From the NCBI GenBank assembly GCA_963920705.1, contig OY987231.1:22855024-22919023 (forward strand): a stretch of DNA of 64,000 nt. Reading direction: 5' to 3'. The stretch is from Odiellus spinosus. Its lineage: Eukaryota > Arthropoda > Arachnida > Opiliones > Phalangiidae. Below the pieces are notes generated by a model. That model did not search any database. It was not told where the DNA came from and saw nothing but the letters and a program-made list of their open reading frames with translations. Positions 33,276 through 44,263 of this stretch are shown one piece after another. A program made the position numbers and the translations under genes. Within the stretch, counting starts at the first letter, position 1. Every line of letters starts with the position of its first letter.

Positions 33276-33793
33276 ATATATATTTAAAATATTCAAGTTT
33301 CTGATTAGCTTAATAGTTTTTTTTTTTTAGTTTTATAAATCAAAATGTACCTTTTTTTTATCTAGCGTTTTGCTATTAGATTGTGTGGTTGGTTTTGGGG
33401 TGAGTTTTTTGTCCATATTCCTATACAAACCACCCTAAATCGCTTTGTAATTTTCGGTTATCTCACGTCGTTCAACTCCATTCCCTTTGATTGGCGAAAC
33501 GTGTTTGAAAATCTTCCTAGTTCATTTCACTTCCAGTTTGCGGTTTCTATATCTAAAGGCTTATATTTTTACCATACAAGCCCCGTAAGACAGTTATTTA
33601 GTGAGAACGGGACCATTTTTTCACTGGTTCCAAATTAAAATTAAGTCGTTAAAATATGTCATAGAAAAATATTAGTTAAAAAAATTATAATCACCGTGAA
33701 AGTTTTAAAAACAAAATTTACCCGCAATTTTACGTCATCACTATGATTGCGTGTGCTTTAATAAGACCATATAGCTATTTATCCCCTATTTAG
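33276..33793. other. No recognisable feature
   Basis: An 85-codon frame at 33381-33638 has no recognisable domain and no supporting context. Confidence 0.4.
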
Positions 33794-33838
33794 TCACGTG
33801 ATTGGGTCAATTTCGCGTAGTCTTTTTCGTGAATGCGC
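33794..33838 (-). repeat. Second dispersed motif (GCGCGAAA), instance 5
   Basis: Complement strand: TTCACGAAAAAGACT, ACGCGAAATTGACC, CAATCACGTGAC. Confidence 0.68.
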
Positions 33839-33906
33839 CTTTCAAAAAATTAAATTGGCATTATGTTAACCCAAAGATTTTTAATAGTAGACTATATTAA
33901 ATAATA

Positions 33907-34033
33907 TTATACCCTCTTCAAATGAGGCTCGCGTGTTTAATTAGATTTAAATAAGATTTACAGTTAAATAAACTTCGGTTAAATGTAATTAAACCTCAAT
34001 TAAATCTGCCTAGTTACGCCTCGTCTGAAAAAA
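33907..34033. mobile_element. Foldback MITE family D, copy 2
   Basis: 127 bp. Left TTATACCCTCTTCAAATGAG, right TTACGCCTCGTCTGA with the outermost bases decayed. Inner TTTAATTAGATTTAA and GGTTAAATGTAATTAAACC match copy 1. Confidence 0.75.
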
Positions 34034-34485
34034 TGAAAGCAATGATGTGAAATAAACGAAGTTTATAATATTTTATCTAAATTAAGATAGATTAATTATT
34101 AAAATTTTTAAACATTAGTTACGTAAGGATGAAATACTTTGATAGTATTGTAAATTTGAACTGGGATCAACTAAAATTTCGTGAGCTTTCTTAATCAGTA
34201 TGCGCGGCTATCATTTCCAAAAAAAATCTATAGAAAAAGTTATTCTTTATAAAGCCGATTATTAAATTTAATTTTTTCAACGCGTTCAACACGAGATTTA
34301 TATTAAATATTTCGGCTGTGTTTTAACCAGTGTTTTAACGCCCGTATTTTGATAAATTATTTTATCTTTTAATATATTTTATTATAGATAGATAATATTG
34401 AAAATAATTTTAAAATTTGATTTCGATGATGTAGTACTTACTTCCAATATCTTGGAAAATGTTTTTAGAATTTTATTTATTCGTC
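34034..34485. other. No recognisable feature
   Basis: AT-rich; no family or coding frame recognised. Confidence 0.5.
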
Positions 34486-35005
34486 TCAAAGGGATAGTAA
34501 AACGTTTCAATTAATAAAAAGGTATCTTTTAACTATAATGATCGAAAGGTTTTATTTGAGGTAATTGTTTGAATTTAATTTTAAAGATCTTTCCGAAAAT
34601 GATACGCGATAGTTGCTATCATAAAAGAGGAGCTAATGTTGCTGTCGACGTCATCAGCTACGTCATAGCTTGTAAATCTCATAGCGCTTGGAGCACCGAG
34701 CATTTCTTAAGCCTATTTTTTCTATATCCGTGTCAGCTCTCAAGGTCTGGTCTCTCCTGATTGACTTCTGAGCCGTTTGACCCCTAATGTTTTTTTAAAA
34801 ATGGAAGAAATAACTGCCCCGTATATCCTTATCACCACGTGATTTCGTGACGTAATCAGCAACATTCAAACAAGATATCGCACCCGCAAGTTCTTTTATA
34901 ATATCAACTATTGAAAGCGCGAAATTCGTGAAAAATCTGTGATATCCTCACGTGTTTAGTCCTTATTTATTTTTGATAATTACCATCGTTTCACTTTCCC
35001 TTTGA
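34486..35005. mobile_element. MITE with TTAA-type ends carrying sequence G, copy 2
   Basis: Left TCAA plus AGGGATAGTAAAAC; right GTTTCACTTTCCCT plus TTGA. The flanking tetramers are one change each from TTAA. The interior (34615-34912) is sequence G: CGACGTCATCAGCTACGTCA, GTGTCAGCTCTCAAGGTCTG, CCACGTGATTTCGTGACGTA. A 63-codon frame (34569-34760) overlaps it but is interrupted in copy 1. Confidence 0.75.
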
Positions 35006-37020
35006 TTTTTAAGTTAGGCTTAGCCTTTCGTTTGTATTATATTGATTAACTTAATAACGGGAAACTTTAGTTACGGTTACGACGAAGTGGTAAGCGGTAA
35101 TTATCATAGGAATACTTAAGCATGGTATCAGCTCGCTATTAAAATGGGCGCCTTTCACCTTTCCTCGTTTTGAAATCTTCGGAAAAAAAATAAAAAAACC
35201 TTCCATAGTCTTGACGCCACGGGTATCGTGCGTTTCCCCCGAGTTCTGAGTGATAAGATGTCCGCCCATTCTTCCAATCTTATCTTATAAGAGTTCTTGG
35301 AGTACCACCTTAAATTGCAACGAATATCGAAACGAACTATTAAGTTACTTTTATTTTTAAAGTCAGAATTAAGTCACCTTTTAAATAACCTTAATCAAAC
35401 TAGTTATAAAATTACGAACAAATACTAAATTATAAATAAATTAACTTAATCTAAAAAGTAGGCTTAGCACGAATCCTGTTAGAGTTTGATATCTAGTCGT
35501 TAAGCCTTGGTCTAGTCGATTAAAGAACAAAAGCGTGCCTCTTAAGCCTAATTTGAAACGTCGTCAATAGAGAATTAATAACGTCACGCTCTTCTATCTC
35601 CAGAAGTCACGTGACGATTCACTGCCTAACTGTTAGCTTCCTATTACTGTCGGAATAAAGGCACGTGATTGGCTAGAGACTATTAAATGAGTGTACATCA
35701 AACTCTCAGCATTTAAGTTTATTTAACTAGCTAATTGGTTTGATACAGAATCAATATTTCGGACTTGATTCTCCCTTTATACAAAACAAAGGTAAAATAG
35801 CTTGAAACTCGTTGTAATCTTGGGGTGGTCTTCTTTATGAAGCTTATAGTATTGTAAAAAGGCGGGAACCTGGATTGGGTTGCTATCCGTATGCCTCTCT
35901 TATCTGGACCCCTCTTACATCTATTTTCTGGCTTCTGCCAATGGTCATCCAAGATCACTCTTAAAATTCAATTCCTTCAAATCTAAAATCTATAGCTTCT
36001 CGCTATATATACCAATGAATTTTACGGGTGGTTTACGACTTCATATTCGATTCCACGCGTAGTTTGCATCGCTGTTAAATCTAGAACAATCTGAACTTGA
36101 ATAAAACCAAGAATTGAGGGTAAAATAGTGGATTAACTTTGATTTTTACCGCAAACTCGAAGCGGTTTTTGATAATAGGGATGGATTTTTTTGAGCCTAT
36201 ACCTTCAACGGGTCAATTATGAGCGGGATGCTTCGGGCCATCACGAGTTTTCGAGCGCGAAAAATAGAATTTTCTCAATTTTTGTTTTTTTTTTTTTTTT
36301 TTTTTATCGAGTTTCAATTCTATCAGAGATTTTTTGGTTTTTTTGGTTCAAGAAAATTCATTCGTGATCACGCCAATATTATTTTATTTCGTCAGTAATT
36401 CGAGCCCCGATCACTCACTACAATCCGACGCTAATAATAGTTACCTAGTAATTATCTTCAGTTACTTTTTTTTATTCGAATAGAAAATTGTCTCACGAGT
36501 AGAAATTAAACCCAAAAATCTAAGAATTGATATAAACTTAAGTGTGGCGAATTTTTTATTTCAAATTGTTCAAGTTTTGATTGGTATCAGAATTTTCATA
36601 AATAAACCTGTTTCATAACGCGAATTTTGTAATTTTTGTTTTGGCCCTGATTCCTCGTAAAATTTAAATCAAAATTTAAGTTTTTCACATAATTTGAGCA
36701 ATTATTTTCTTTAAGAAATAATTTTTAGTCTTAGCTTTTACCAAAAATCTCTCGTCAAAGATACGTAGTATTTTTCTCAACATAAATACGGGGTTTAAAT
36801 TAAGCAATTAAGTTTAAAAATAATATATAAATTTTTTTATCTCGTATTTATATAGTACACGTATATTTGACGAGTTTTAGATAACTGTAATTAAGGACGG
36901 CTCAGATATACGCGAGAGAGAGAGAGAGATCGCCCGGCGTGTGTGGCTGTAGCAACTATATTTTAGAAGATCTTTCAAACAAGGGGTACTTAAACGGATC
37001 TGGATAGTGTGTACAGGGAT
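35006..37020. other. No recognisable feature (2 kb)
   Basis: Contains a lone CTCCCTTTAT right-end-like word near 35770, CACGTGA words at 35607 and 35661, a T run of about 25 near 36282-36306, and a (GA)n run at 36912-36930. Frames of 72-80 codons on the minus strand have no recognisable domains. Confidence 0.45.
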
Positions 37021-37447
37021 CGTACACAATTTGGGGAACCTGGAAAAGTTAGGGAATTCGGAAATTGGACCAAAATTAAGGTCAGGGAATTTGAAACCCT
37101 CGTTTGAAACTTGACACAAAAGGTCAGGGAAAACTCGGGGAATTTTAAAATTGCTCCAAAAGGTCAGGGAACAGTCAGGGAATTTGAAAATGAACCCAAA
37201 TAGTCAGAGAATAGTCAGGGAATTTGAAAATTGCCTCAAAAGGCCATGGAACAGTCAGGGAATTTGAAATTTGCCTCATACGACCAGGGAACAGTCCGGG
37301 AATTTGAAAATGAGCCCAAATAGTCAGAGGATAGTCAGGGAATTTGAAAATGAGCCCAAATAGTCAGAGGATAGTCAGGGAATTTGAAAATGAGCCCATA
37401 TAGTCAGAATTTTCAAATTGGCTCAAAAGGTCAGGGTAAAGTCGGGG
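37021..37447 (+). repeat. ~43-bp minisatellite with GTCAGGGAATTTGAAAAT
   Basis: About nine units of GTCAGGGAATTTGAAAATTG plus CCTCAAAAGG or CCCAAATAGTCAGAG. Units with TAGTCAGAGGATA are duplicated almost exactly at 37320-37400. It shares its core with the subterminal repeats of MITE family A. The right edge runs directly into family E sequence at 37448. Confidence 0.87.
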
Positions 37448-37588
37448 AATTTGAAACGACGCTAAGCCTTGGCTATGGACGAAACGGGACAAACCATCAT
37501 GTCAGCGTGTGAACCAGTTATGAACAAATAGAAAACGTTTGAGTACCGGTTTCGGAACCAATTTTGCCCTCATGTATAAACGAGGCAA
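37448..37588 (-). mobile_element. MITE family E, half copy
   Basis: Reverse complement of the left 140 bp of the element at 16182: ACGCTAAGCCTTGGCT, GTGTGAACCAGTTATG, CGGTTTCGGAACCAATTTTG, ATAAACGAGGC. The other half is missing and the minisatellite takes its place. Confidence 0.75.
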
Positions 37589-38518
37589 ACAAATCCATTA
37601 AAATATCCATCAAATCTTTTTTTTGTAGGAAAATGAATTTTAGTAAATTTCAGCTTAATAAACGAAAAATATCGTGAGCAATTAGGTTTTGATATAAAAT
37701 TCACGCGATATATGAGATGAATTTATCTCATGGCGCGTCTAGATAAAATCTTGTAAATCATAAGTATACATTAATTAAATATAAATACGCCAATTAAAGG
37801 CAGAATGCCTGCCGGGATGCGCAGAGGCACGTTTCAATCTCGTGCGCACTTAAAAGTCTATAAACGAGCCATAACTTGGTTCCATCTTTAAAGTAAACAC
37901 GCAAACTGATTCGATTCGGGCCTTGTCTATATTGATCTCGCGCTAATGTCCATTGTTTATGGTCAACATACCGAGGAGGTTTGTTCTATCTGTTAGTGTA
38001 GTTGATAGCTCATAATGAAATATCGTTTAAATACGCCTTTAAAAAGGGGTGTGTTATCATTTTGTACCGATAGAATATACTCAGCATCAGCCTTTCTCTC
38101 TCCGCGAGCCTAAAAATGACATCAAAAATTTCTAGGCGTTGATATTCCCCGTCAAATCTTCTCCCATGTATATTCGTATATTTTAAGGAACGCCGCTTGA
38201 ATTTTGTATTACCCAAAGCATCCAAAGGATCATGACTTTCCGACGGGCCATGTTTTAAAAAAATATCTCTTCAAGAACTTTTTCGTTTTTGAAAGAAAAA
38301 AAATTTACCCTCCCAGTCTTTGCTTAAAAAAAACAAGAGCGGTTTGAAAAATGTTTCACTTTTAAGCTAACTCCAGGCTACTTGTTACGTAAATACCAAC
38401 CAAAATTTGCGTTGCTCTTACGCTTATTACTTTTATAGGGTTAGAATTAAATCGTAAAATGTAGTTTAAATATCATTTAACTGTTATTAACTTAATTATT
38501 TATCCTACAACTGGTTCC
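37589..38518. other. No recognisable feature
   Basis: A 71-codon minus frame (38010-38225) has no recognisable domain. Confidence 0.45.
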
Positions 38519-38745
38519 ATTTTGGCTTCTATCTTTTCAACTAATTTAAACAACAAAATTGTACTTAAGCCTTGGTCTGCATGCTTATACCAAAATTCTG
38601 ATCCAGGCTACATCTTTGTATCTCAAATTAATGTATGGTTTCATTTTGGCTTTTAATTCTTCGACTAAGATGAAAATAAAATTAGATCAATTTTTAATTA
38701 ACAACGAAATCGTACCTAAGCCTTGGTCTTCATGCTTTATATCCT
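38519..38745 (+). repeat. ~125-bp diverged tandem duplication
   Basis: Both units have TTTTGGCTT, a CTTTTC/TTCTTC-AACTAA word, AACAACNAAAT, TACTTAAGCCTTGGTCTGC or TACCTAAGCCTTGGTCTTC, and ATGCTTTATA. A further TTACTTAAGCCTTGGTC lies alone at 39070. Confidence 0.7.
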
Positions 38746-39435
38746 TTACCAAAGGAAACAAATTCATAATATTCTCCCTATTATCTAAATGAAACTTCGG
38801 ACATGGATGTAATTTTTTTTCTTTCTAAACCACCACTGAAGTCTTTCTACAGACTGGTTTGACCGCGCGATTTTTTTTTTTGGGGGGGGGGGGGGGGCAA
38901 TTCTTCTCTCGGCGTGATAAAAACGTTGCTAGCAGCGAGTTAATCTATCCCGGGCTCGGGACAGAGCCTCTAGTTAGAAGAAGGAGCCAAAAAAAAAAAA
39001 AAAATACATGTTCAGCCCCAAGAAGATGAAAATTACTCTGTTTTTTTTTTTTTTTTAAGATCTTATTTTACTTAAGCCTTGGTCTTTTTTTATATATTTT
39101 AAAATCAAATAGATTTAAATTCATCTCGAGTTTGCAACAGGATTACCTTCTATAATAATTATTTCGTTGCTTAGAGGTGATTGGATTTTATGTATAGTCA
39201 ATTTATATCAAAAAATATAAATTTATATTATAGTCTAGAGGTTGTAATTAAAAATAAATGGCAACGAACGGAGTTTAAAGTTAATTATATGATAGGTTAT
39301 ATTTAATATCCGTAATTAACAATCCTGAAAATAATCTTAAATTTATAACTTAATTATTTCTTAAGAAATTTTGGTGAAAATAAATTAATCGCGGCATTTA
39401 GAAAGCCTGACTATCTGTTATCAAAAGTTTATCAA
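38746..39435. other. Unannotated; homopolymer junctions
   Basis: A run of about 11 T is followed directly by about 16 G at 38871-38897. An A run lies at 38990-39004 and a T run near 39041-39056. Length and content of such tracts are error-prone in sequencing. Confidence 0.6.
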
Positions 39436-39556
39436 TTTATTCCACAAAAGTAAACAACGCCCCGTAGCTTAAAGCAAGTTTTCCACTTTTACTTAAAAAT
39501 AGCCAAAAATACCCGGACCTTTGCTACATGGCGTTGTTTACTTTTTTTGGAATAAA
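39436..39556. mobile_element. 121-bp foldback element
   Basis: Arms TTTATTCCACAAAAGTAAAC with AACGCC (39436-39461) and GGCGTTGTTTACTTTTTTTG with GAATAAA (39530-39556), ~26 bp, enclosing a 68-bp loop. Single copy here, no clear target duplication. Confidence 0.78.
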
Positions 39557-39869
39557 CTTAGACTTTTGCTTCTATAACTTAACTATACCTTTATAATCGT
39601 ATTTCCGTGGATTGTTAAAATTAATTTCAAGTAAATCTTTTGTTTCCAATTCTCGTTGCTTCAAATATTAGCTACGAACGGAAATCATATTCGGGTATAT
39701 AATTGAAAATTGACATTTCCACGATCATTTTTTTTATTATTTTCTTTTAATATTAATGGGTAGATAGGTGCGCATTTTAATTCAACGAGTTAAATATAAT
39801 CCACCCCTTCTAGTTTGGGATTAATTTCTTTTTAGGGGTCTTGCCTTTATAATATTACTGTGGGAGATA
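39557..39869. other. No recognisable feature
   Basis: AT-rich; nothing recognised. Confidence 0.5.
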
Positions 39870-40474
39870 TTAAAGGGAGAATGCAAAACATAATAAATTT
39901 GCATATAATTAGCCTAGAGTTTGAAATGCTGAAATAGAAAACGATTAAGCCTACTTTACAAATAAGTTATTCAGTTGATTTCTAGATTAATATTAATTTA
40001 CTTTTAAATTTTTAGTGTAACAGGGTGACCACTTTTCCTATATTTCATATTTTTTCCTATATTTCACCTCCTTCCTATTTTCTCCTATAATTTAATGTCA
40101 ATTCCTATAATCTCCTATATTTCTACTCAAAATCTCTAGTTAAGGGTAAAGTTCTAAATCATACTGTCAGCTGTGGCTGTATAAGATTATTTTAGCTTAA
40201 CTGTACATTTTCCAGTTAAAATAGTCTGTAAAATTCCATACTATTTAAGCAATTGGATCGTATTAATACCATGTTTAAACCAGTGGCGAGAGTTGTGACG
40301 CAATAATAAACACGCTTCCTACTTTTAATTATTTTCCTATTTTATCCTATATTTTACATAAAATTCTTCCTATATTTTCCTATATTTCGCAAAGAAATTA
40401 CTTATATTTCCTATATAGGATTTTCAAATTTTCAGTGGTCACCCTGAGTTAGGTATGTTTAATTCTCCCTTTAA
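39870..40474. mobile_element. TTAA MITE carrying nested family N
   Basis: TTAAAGGGAGAATGCAAAAC at left and TTTAATTCTCCCT plus TTAA at right. Without the nested 426-bp element it is about 179 bp. The order of insertion is therefore plain: TTAA element first, family N later. Confidence 0.85.
40021..40446 (+). mobile_element. MITE family N, copy 2
   Basis: 426 bp; ends CAGGGTGACCACTTTTCCTA and complement of CAGGGTGACCACTGAAAA. Same orientation as copy 1 and about 90% identical. No target duplication is clear here. Confidence 0.9.
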
Positions 40475-41372
40475 ATGTAAGGAATACATTTGAATTAAAA
40501 TTGTACAATAAAATAAAAGATATATTAAGGGAGAATTTTTATTATTAACTATTTCGATCACGTCTTTGACTATCTTTCTATTTTTCTTTTTCTCTGAATA
40601 GCTAGCGCGCACCTTAACGCTTGAGGGGTGAACTTTTATAATTACTACCTTAAATTGAGTTGTTAAAAAAGTTATCATTATATAAAATCCACCTTTTTTT
40701 TCTAAGATGAAATTTTGTCATATTTCTAATTTAAATAGAGAGTGAAACTAGAATTTTTTTTAATTGATTCTAATAAATTCCTTAAACCCAAAACCATTTG
40801 TCAATAGTTTCCACCAGGGGGGGCTTTACAAACCCCTAATTTTTATCAATTTTAACCACGGGAAAGCGCTGGTTCTTTGATTTTAAGTTCTGATACTCGC
40901 CTTTAAATCAAAATATTAGTTTAATCATTTCATCATTTTCAATTTACAAATTTACAAATTAATGAAGGGAAAATAGTATTTTCACCTTCCCTTTAAAATT
41001 AAGTTTGTAAGCGTACAGGAAGTTATAGAGGCACGCTATTTTTTCATATTTCCAGAAGGGAGAGTGCAGATATGGCAATTAATGCGCATTTTTTCGTCAT
41101 TTTTTAGCTCAAAAAAATCTTTTTCTTGAAAAGAACTCTGGCATTTATTTTTATTTATATTTTCAACGCGTTGCGTTTTCCCACGCTATTCCCTTTTAGT
41201 CTCTATCGTAAAAAAGGGCTTTACTTCGCTGACAAGTAACGTCGTTAACTAGTTAGAACGTCGGCATGGGGAATTTTTTTTCTATAGACATTCAAAAGTG
41301 TACAATTTCCGATTGATTCCCTCGAATGATTTTGAATATATCTTGCCATGAAAATACTTCTCACTCGATCGC
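40475..41372. other. Unannotated; possible decayed TTAA element
   Basis: TTAAGGGAGAATTTT at 40525 and CACCTTCCCTTTAA ending 40996 could be a pair of degraded ends (472 bp). A 79-codon minus frame (40439-40678) has no recognisable domain. Confidence 0.35.
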
Positions 41373-41772
41373 TTAAAGAGATAGTAACACTACCACTAAA
41401 TAACAAAATAGACACTTGAAGGCGCGTTCAGACTAAATCAGTGACTTACCAAGGCAAATTACGAAGGGTGTAAAATTACTCAAAATGGTAATCATTTTTT
41501 CAAACAAAATTAAACAAATTTCCGAAAGAGGGGTCAAAGTTTATCTTCTTATTTAGTGTCGCTAAATTAGTGAAAAGTTTCACAACCAAGATGTAATCAT
41601 CAATTGTATTTGGCGCTTAATTACTATTGATGTAGATAATATACAAAATATCTTTATTTGAATTAACTCCGAACAAACGAACAAAAAAGAAATTTGCATT
41701 TTCTAATCTCAATTTTAATTTTAAAAGTAAATCTGTAAAAATTCAAAAATTTACGCGCTACTGTCTCTTTAA
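41373..41772. mobile_element. TTAA MITE family H
   Basis: TTAA plus AGAGATAGTAACAC at left; GCGCTACTGTCTCT plus TTAA at right; 400 bp. The ends differ from the AGGGAGAATG group by consistent changes, suggesting a sister family. Confidence 0.8.
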
Positions 41773-41787
41773 TTTTAACGTAACTGT

Positions 41788-41840
41788 AACTTAAGCGGAT
41801 TAATACCTAATGTTAAATCTCGTAGAATATAAAAATAGTT
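41788..41840 (-). repeat. Dispersed 50-bp motif, instance 10
   Basis: Complement strand: AAGCGGATTAATACCTAATG, TTAAATCTCGTAGAATA, then AAAAATAGTTTGG. Fits the consensus core exactly; it starts 16 bp outside element H. Confidence 0.78.
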
Positions 41841-42499
41841 TGGATTCCTTACAACTTCGGAGTAGAAGTATTTGTCGGAAATCTTCACGCTGTAATTTGG
41901 CGCTGTTTAAAATTACAAGCTTCTCTGTTATAGATTTTTTTTTTTCTTCTTGGTTGAAAGAGTGTGAGATTCTATTGTAGTTTTCGGGCCACTTTTTGTG
42001 GAGATGTTAGAAAATTGGGAACTGTATTTTTCGATAAGTATATACCTTATTTCTCAATGTTTTTTTATCTTAAAAAAAAATTGTAAATTCTTAGGTATTG
42101 GAGATCTCAACTACAGTCAGGTTTAACTACTAGTATTCCTGTTTGTATTGAAGCTGTTCGTACAAAATTTAAAACCCACCACCCCGATATAGTTCATAAA
42201 AAGTACCATAAAGGGAGGGGCTTATCGCTTCTGTAGCTTTGATTGGTCTAGAAAAATTACCTAAGGGATTAACTCCGTAAAGTCTGGGCATTGATTACAC
42301 GATTACCAAATAGACTTAGCAACAAAGAAGGCCTTAAAACGTCAGAGGCTTCTCTCTCCTCGGTTATGTGACGTAATTTCTTCTCAATAGCTCATGATTT
42401 AACTTATTTTAAGAAACTCCCAAAAAAATTTCCCCCTAGATGGCGTAGAAAGTGGGAAATGATTATCGATAAATTTAAAATTAAATTCAGACTTATTAT
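41841..42499. other. No recognisable feature
   Basis: T-rich runs at 41936-41945; no coding frame. Confidence 0.5.
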
Positions 42500-42540
42500 G
42501 AAGTACTTTCACGATAAAGACCGCGCGAAAGAAACGTGCC
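42500..42540 (+). repeat. Second dispersed motif (GCGCGAAA), instance 6
   Basis: GAAGTACTTTCACGATAAAG, ACCGCGCGAAAG, AACGTGCC. Confidence 0.72.
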
Positions 42541-43717
42541 AGATTGCCGGAAAATCAACTGTTGTTTCTACAATGGTCATATTTGTGTATTGTGGGATCC
42601 CGAAGTTGAAGATTACTCTGGATTTAGTAATCTTTGGATTTGGCCATTAATTTAACGTAATTTCTAGAGTTACCTTCAAGGTACAAAGCAGGGTTAAAGT
42701 TTTATCATTGATTTATCCTCACGTCTTAGTTACCAGTCGTAGAGATAAGTGCTAGTCTATCTTGGTATCCACAATCAAATCAAGATGAAATATACTCTCC
42801 ATATTTCAATATCTCAATCGATGTAAGAAATGAGATTATAATAAATTTATTAGAAAGCGTCCCTCGATCATCTCAGACATTGGGTAGCGAGTTGAGTTCA
42901 CTCAAGGGTGTAAAGAAATGAGTTATTTTCAGTGGCGCCGCCACGGGACAAAACCCCTTCATCCAAAAATAGGGGGCCCCCATTGGAATCTCAGTACTTT
43001 CCTAGTACTTTTTATAAGTGGCAAAAAAAAAAAAAGTTAGAAATTGCGGGAAACGCGATAGTCAAGCGCATGCGCTAGATTCGCGAATCATCAATCAAAG
43101 TCTTCGCTTAATTTCTCGCTTCGAGGTTTCCCGCGTCTTTTCGCTTCGTCCTCGTCAAACCCCTTTAGCGCGAAACTAAGCTAATATTACCCTTCAAAAC
43201 GTATAATAATGTTTTTACCGCTCTCTATATCAAATTCGAGTTAAGCCTACTTCGGGCCTAACGTGTTTATTGAAGCTAGGAGGAAAGAACATTAGTAATG
43301 GGAGAGAAACATTGGGTGCATGATCGGTCTAAGGCGAGCCTAGAAATAGGACATCTCTGATGGAGAACACGATACGAATAGTACAGAGCTTGCTCTGACT
43401 CTGCGAGAGAAAGTGGTTTCCATCTTGGCTACAATATTCTGCAAATCATGGTCCATCTAACTTACCTCTCCAGAAGATTTCGCGAGCAATCTCCTCCAAT
43501 TAAGATGTACTTAAATTATAGGGCTGTCCAATATTGCCTGCTCTTCTTGTTCTTCTTTGAAGAACAAGTAATACTTATGATATTACGTTTCCTAAATGTA
43601 AAATACATTTTTTTAGTCTGAGATATTTATTTTTAACAATAGTTTGCCCAAATTTAGGAAATTTATAATGAATTAAATAAAATAGTAAACTTAAGTTTAC
43701 TAATTTAGACGGTTTAT
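42541..43717. other. Unannotated; lone hAT-like end
   Basis: CAGTGGCGCCGCCACGGG at 42932 looks like a hAT-type terminus (such ends often read CAGnGGCG, from general knowledge), but no inverted partner is seen. GC-rich words at 43040-43180 include TTTAGCGCGAAA and CGCGAAT. No gene. Confidence 0.35.
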
Positions 43718-44263
43718 TTCTATTAGATCGTAAAATGTCTGATCGAATTCGATCAAATTTTGTTTCAAATGATCGAATCGAATTCGATCAAATTTATTTT
43801 ATTCTCGTTTTAACTTTTGTGGCATTAGATCGATGTCCATTGGATCGAATTACAATTGATCGAAGTAGTAGTATTTAAAATACTATTGTAGTAGAACTAA
43901 ATCCTTTAGGGATTATTCTCATTAGATCGAACCTAAAATGATCGAACTAATTAAGTAGGTTTTTTTGTACAAAAAAATACTTAAGCCTAAGCTTGGCTAT
44001 GTTTGGTTGGGTTACGTTGGGTTAGGTTAGGTTAGGTCCAATGGAAGGGAAGCGTAAACGGGCAGGGCTTCAAGTCTTAGAAGTTTCCTCCTAAAATTTA
44101 TTTCGATCAGGAAGCATTCGTACAAATGACACTTCGATCAAATGATATTCGATCAATTGAGACTACCTTTAAAACCAAATAATTTCGATCATATGACCTT
44201 CGATCATTTGAGACAGCGTTCGATCATTTGGGATTCGATCAAATCGACCCCAATCATTTAGAC
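43718..44263. mobile_element. Foldback element K2 built of GATCGA subrepeats
   Basis: Left part (43718-43960): TTAGATCGAAC, AATTGATCGAAG and similar every 20-40 bp. Right part (44100-44263): the inverse, TTCGATCAAATGA, TTCGATCATTTGAG and similar. The spacer carries GGTTGGGTTACGTTGG and GGTTAGGTTAGGTTAGG (44025-44040). Same plan as K1, with C in place of A in some subrepeat edges. No duplication of the target is evident. Confidence 0.65.

Noticed and set aside
44025-44040. Telomere or subtelomere from TTAGG runs
   Set aside because: Only two or three pentamers in a row, inside a foldback element; too short to be a telomere.
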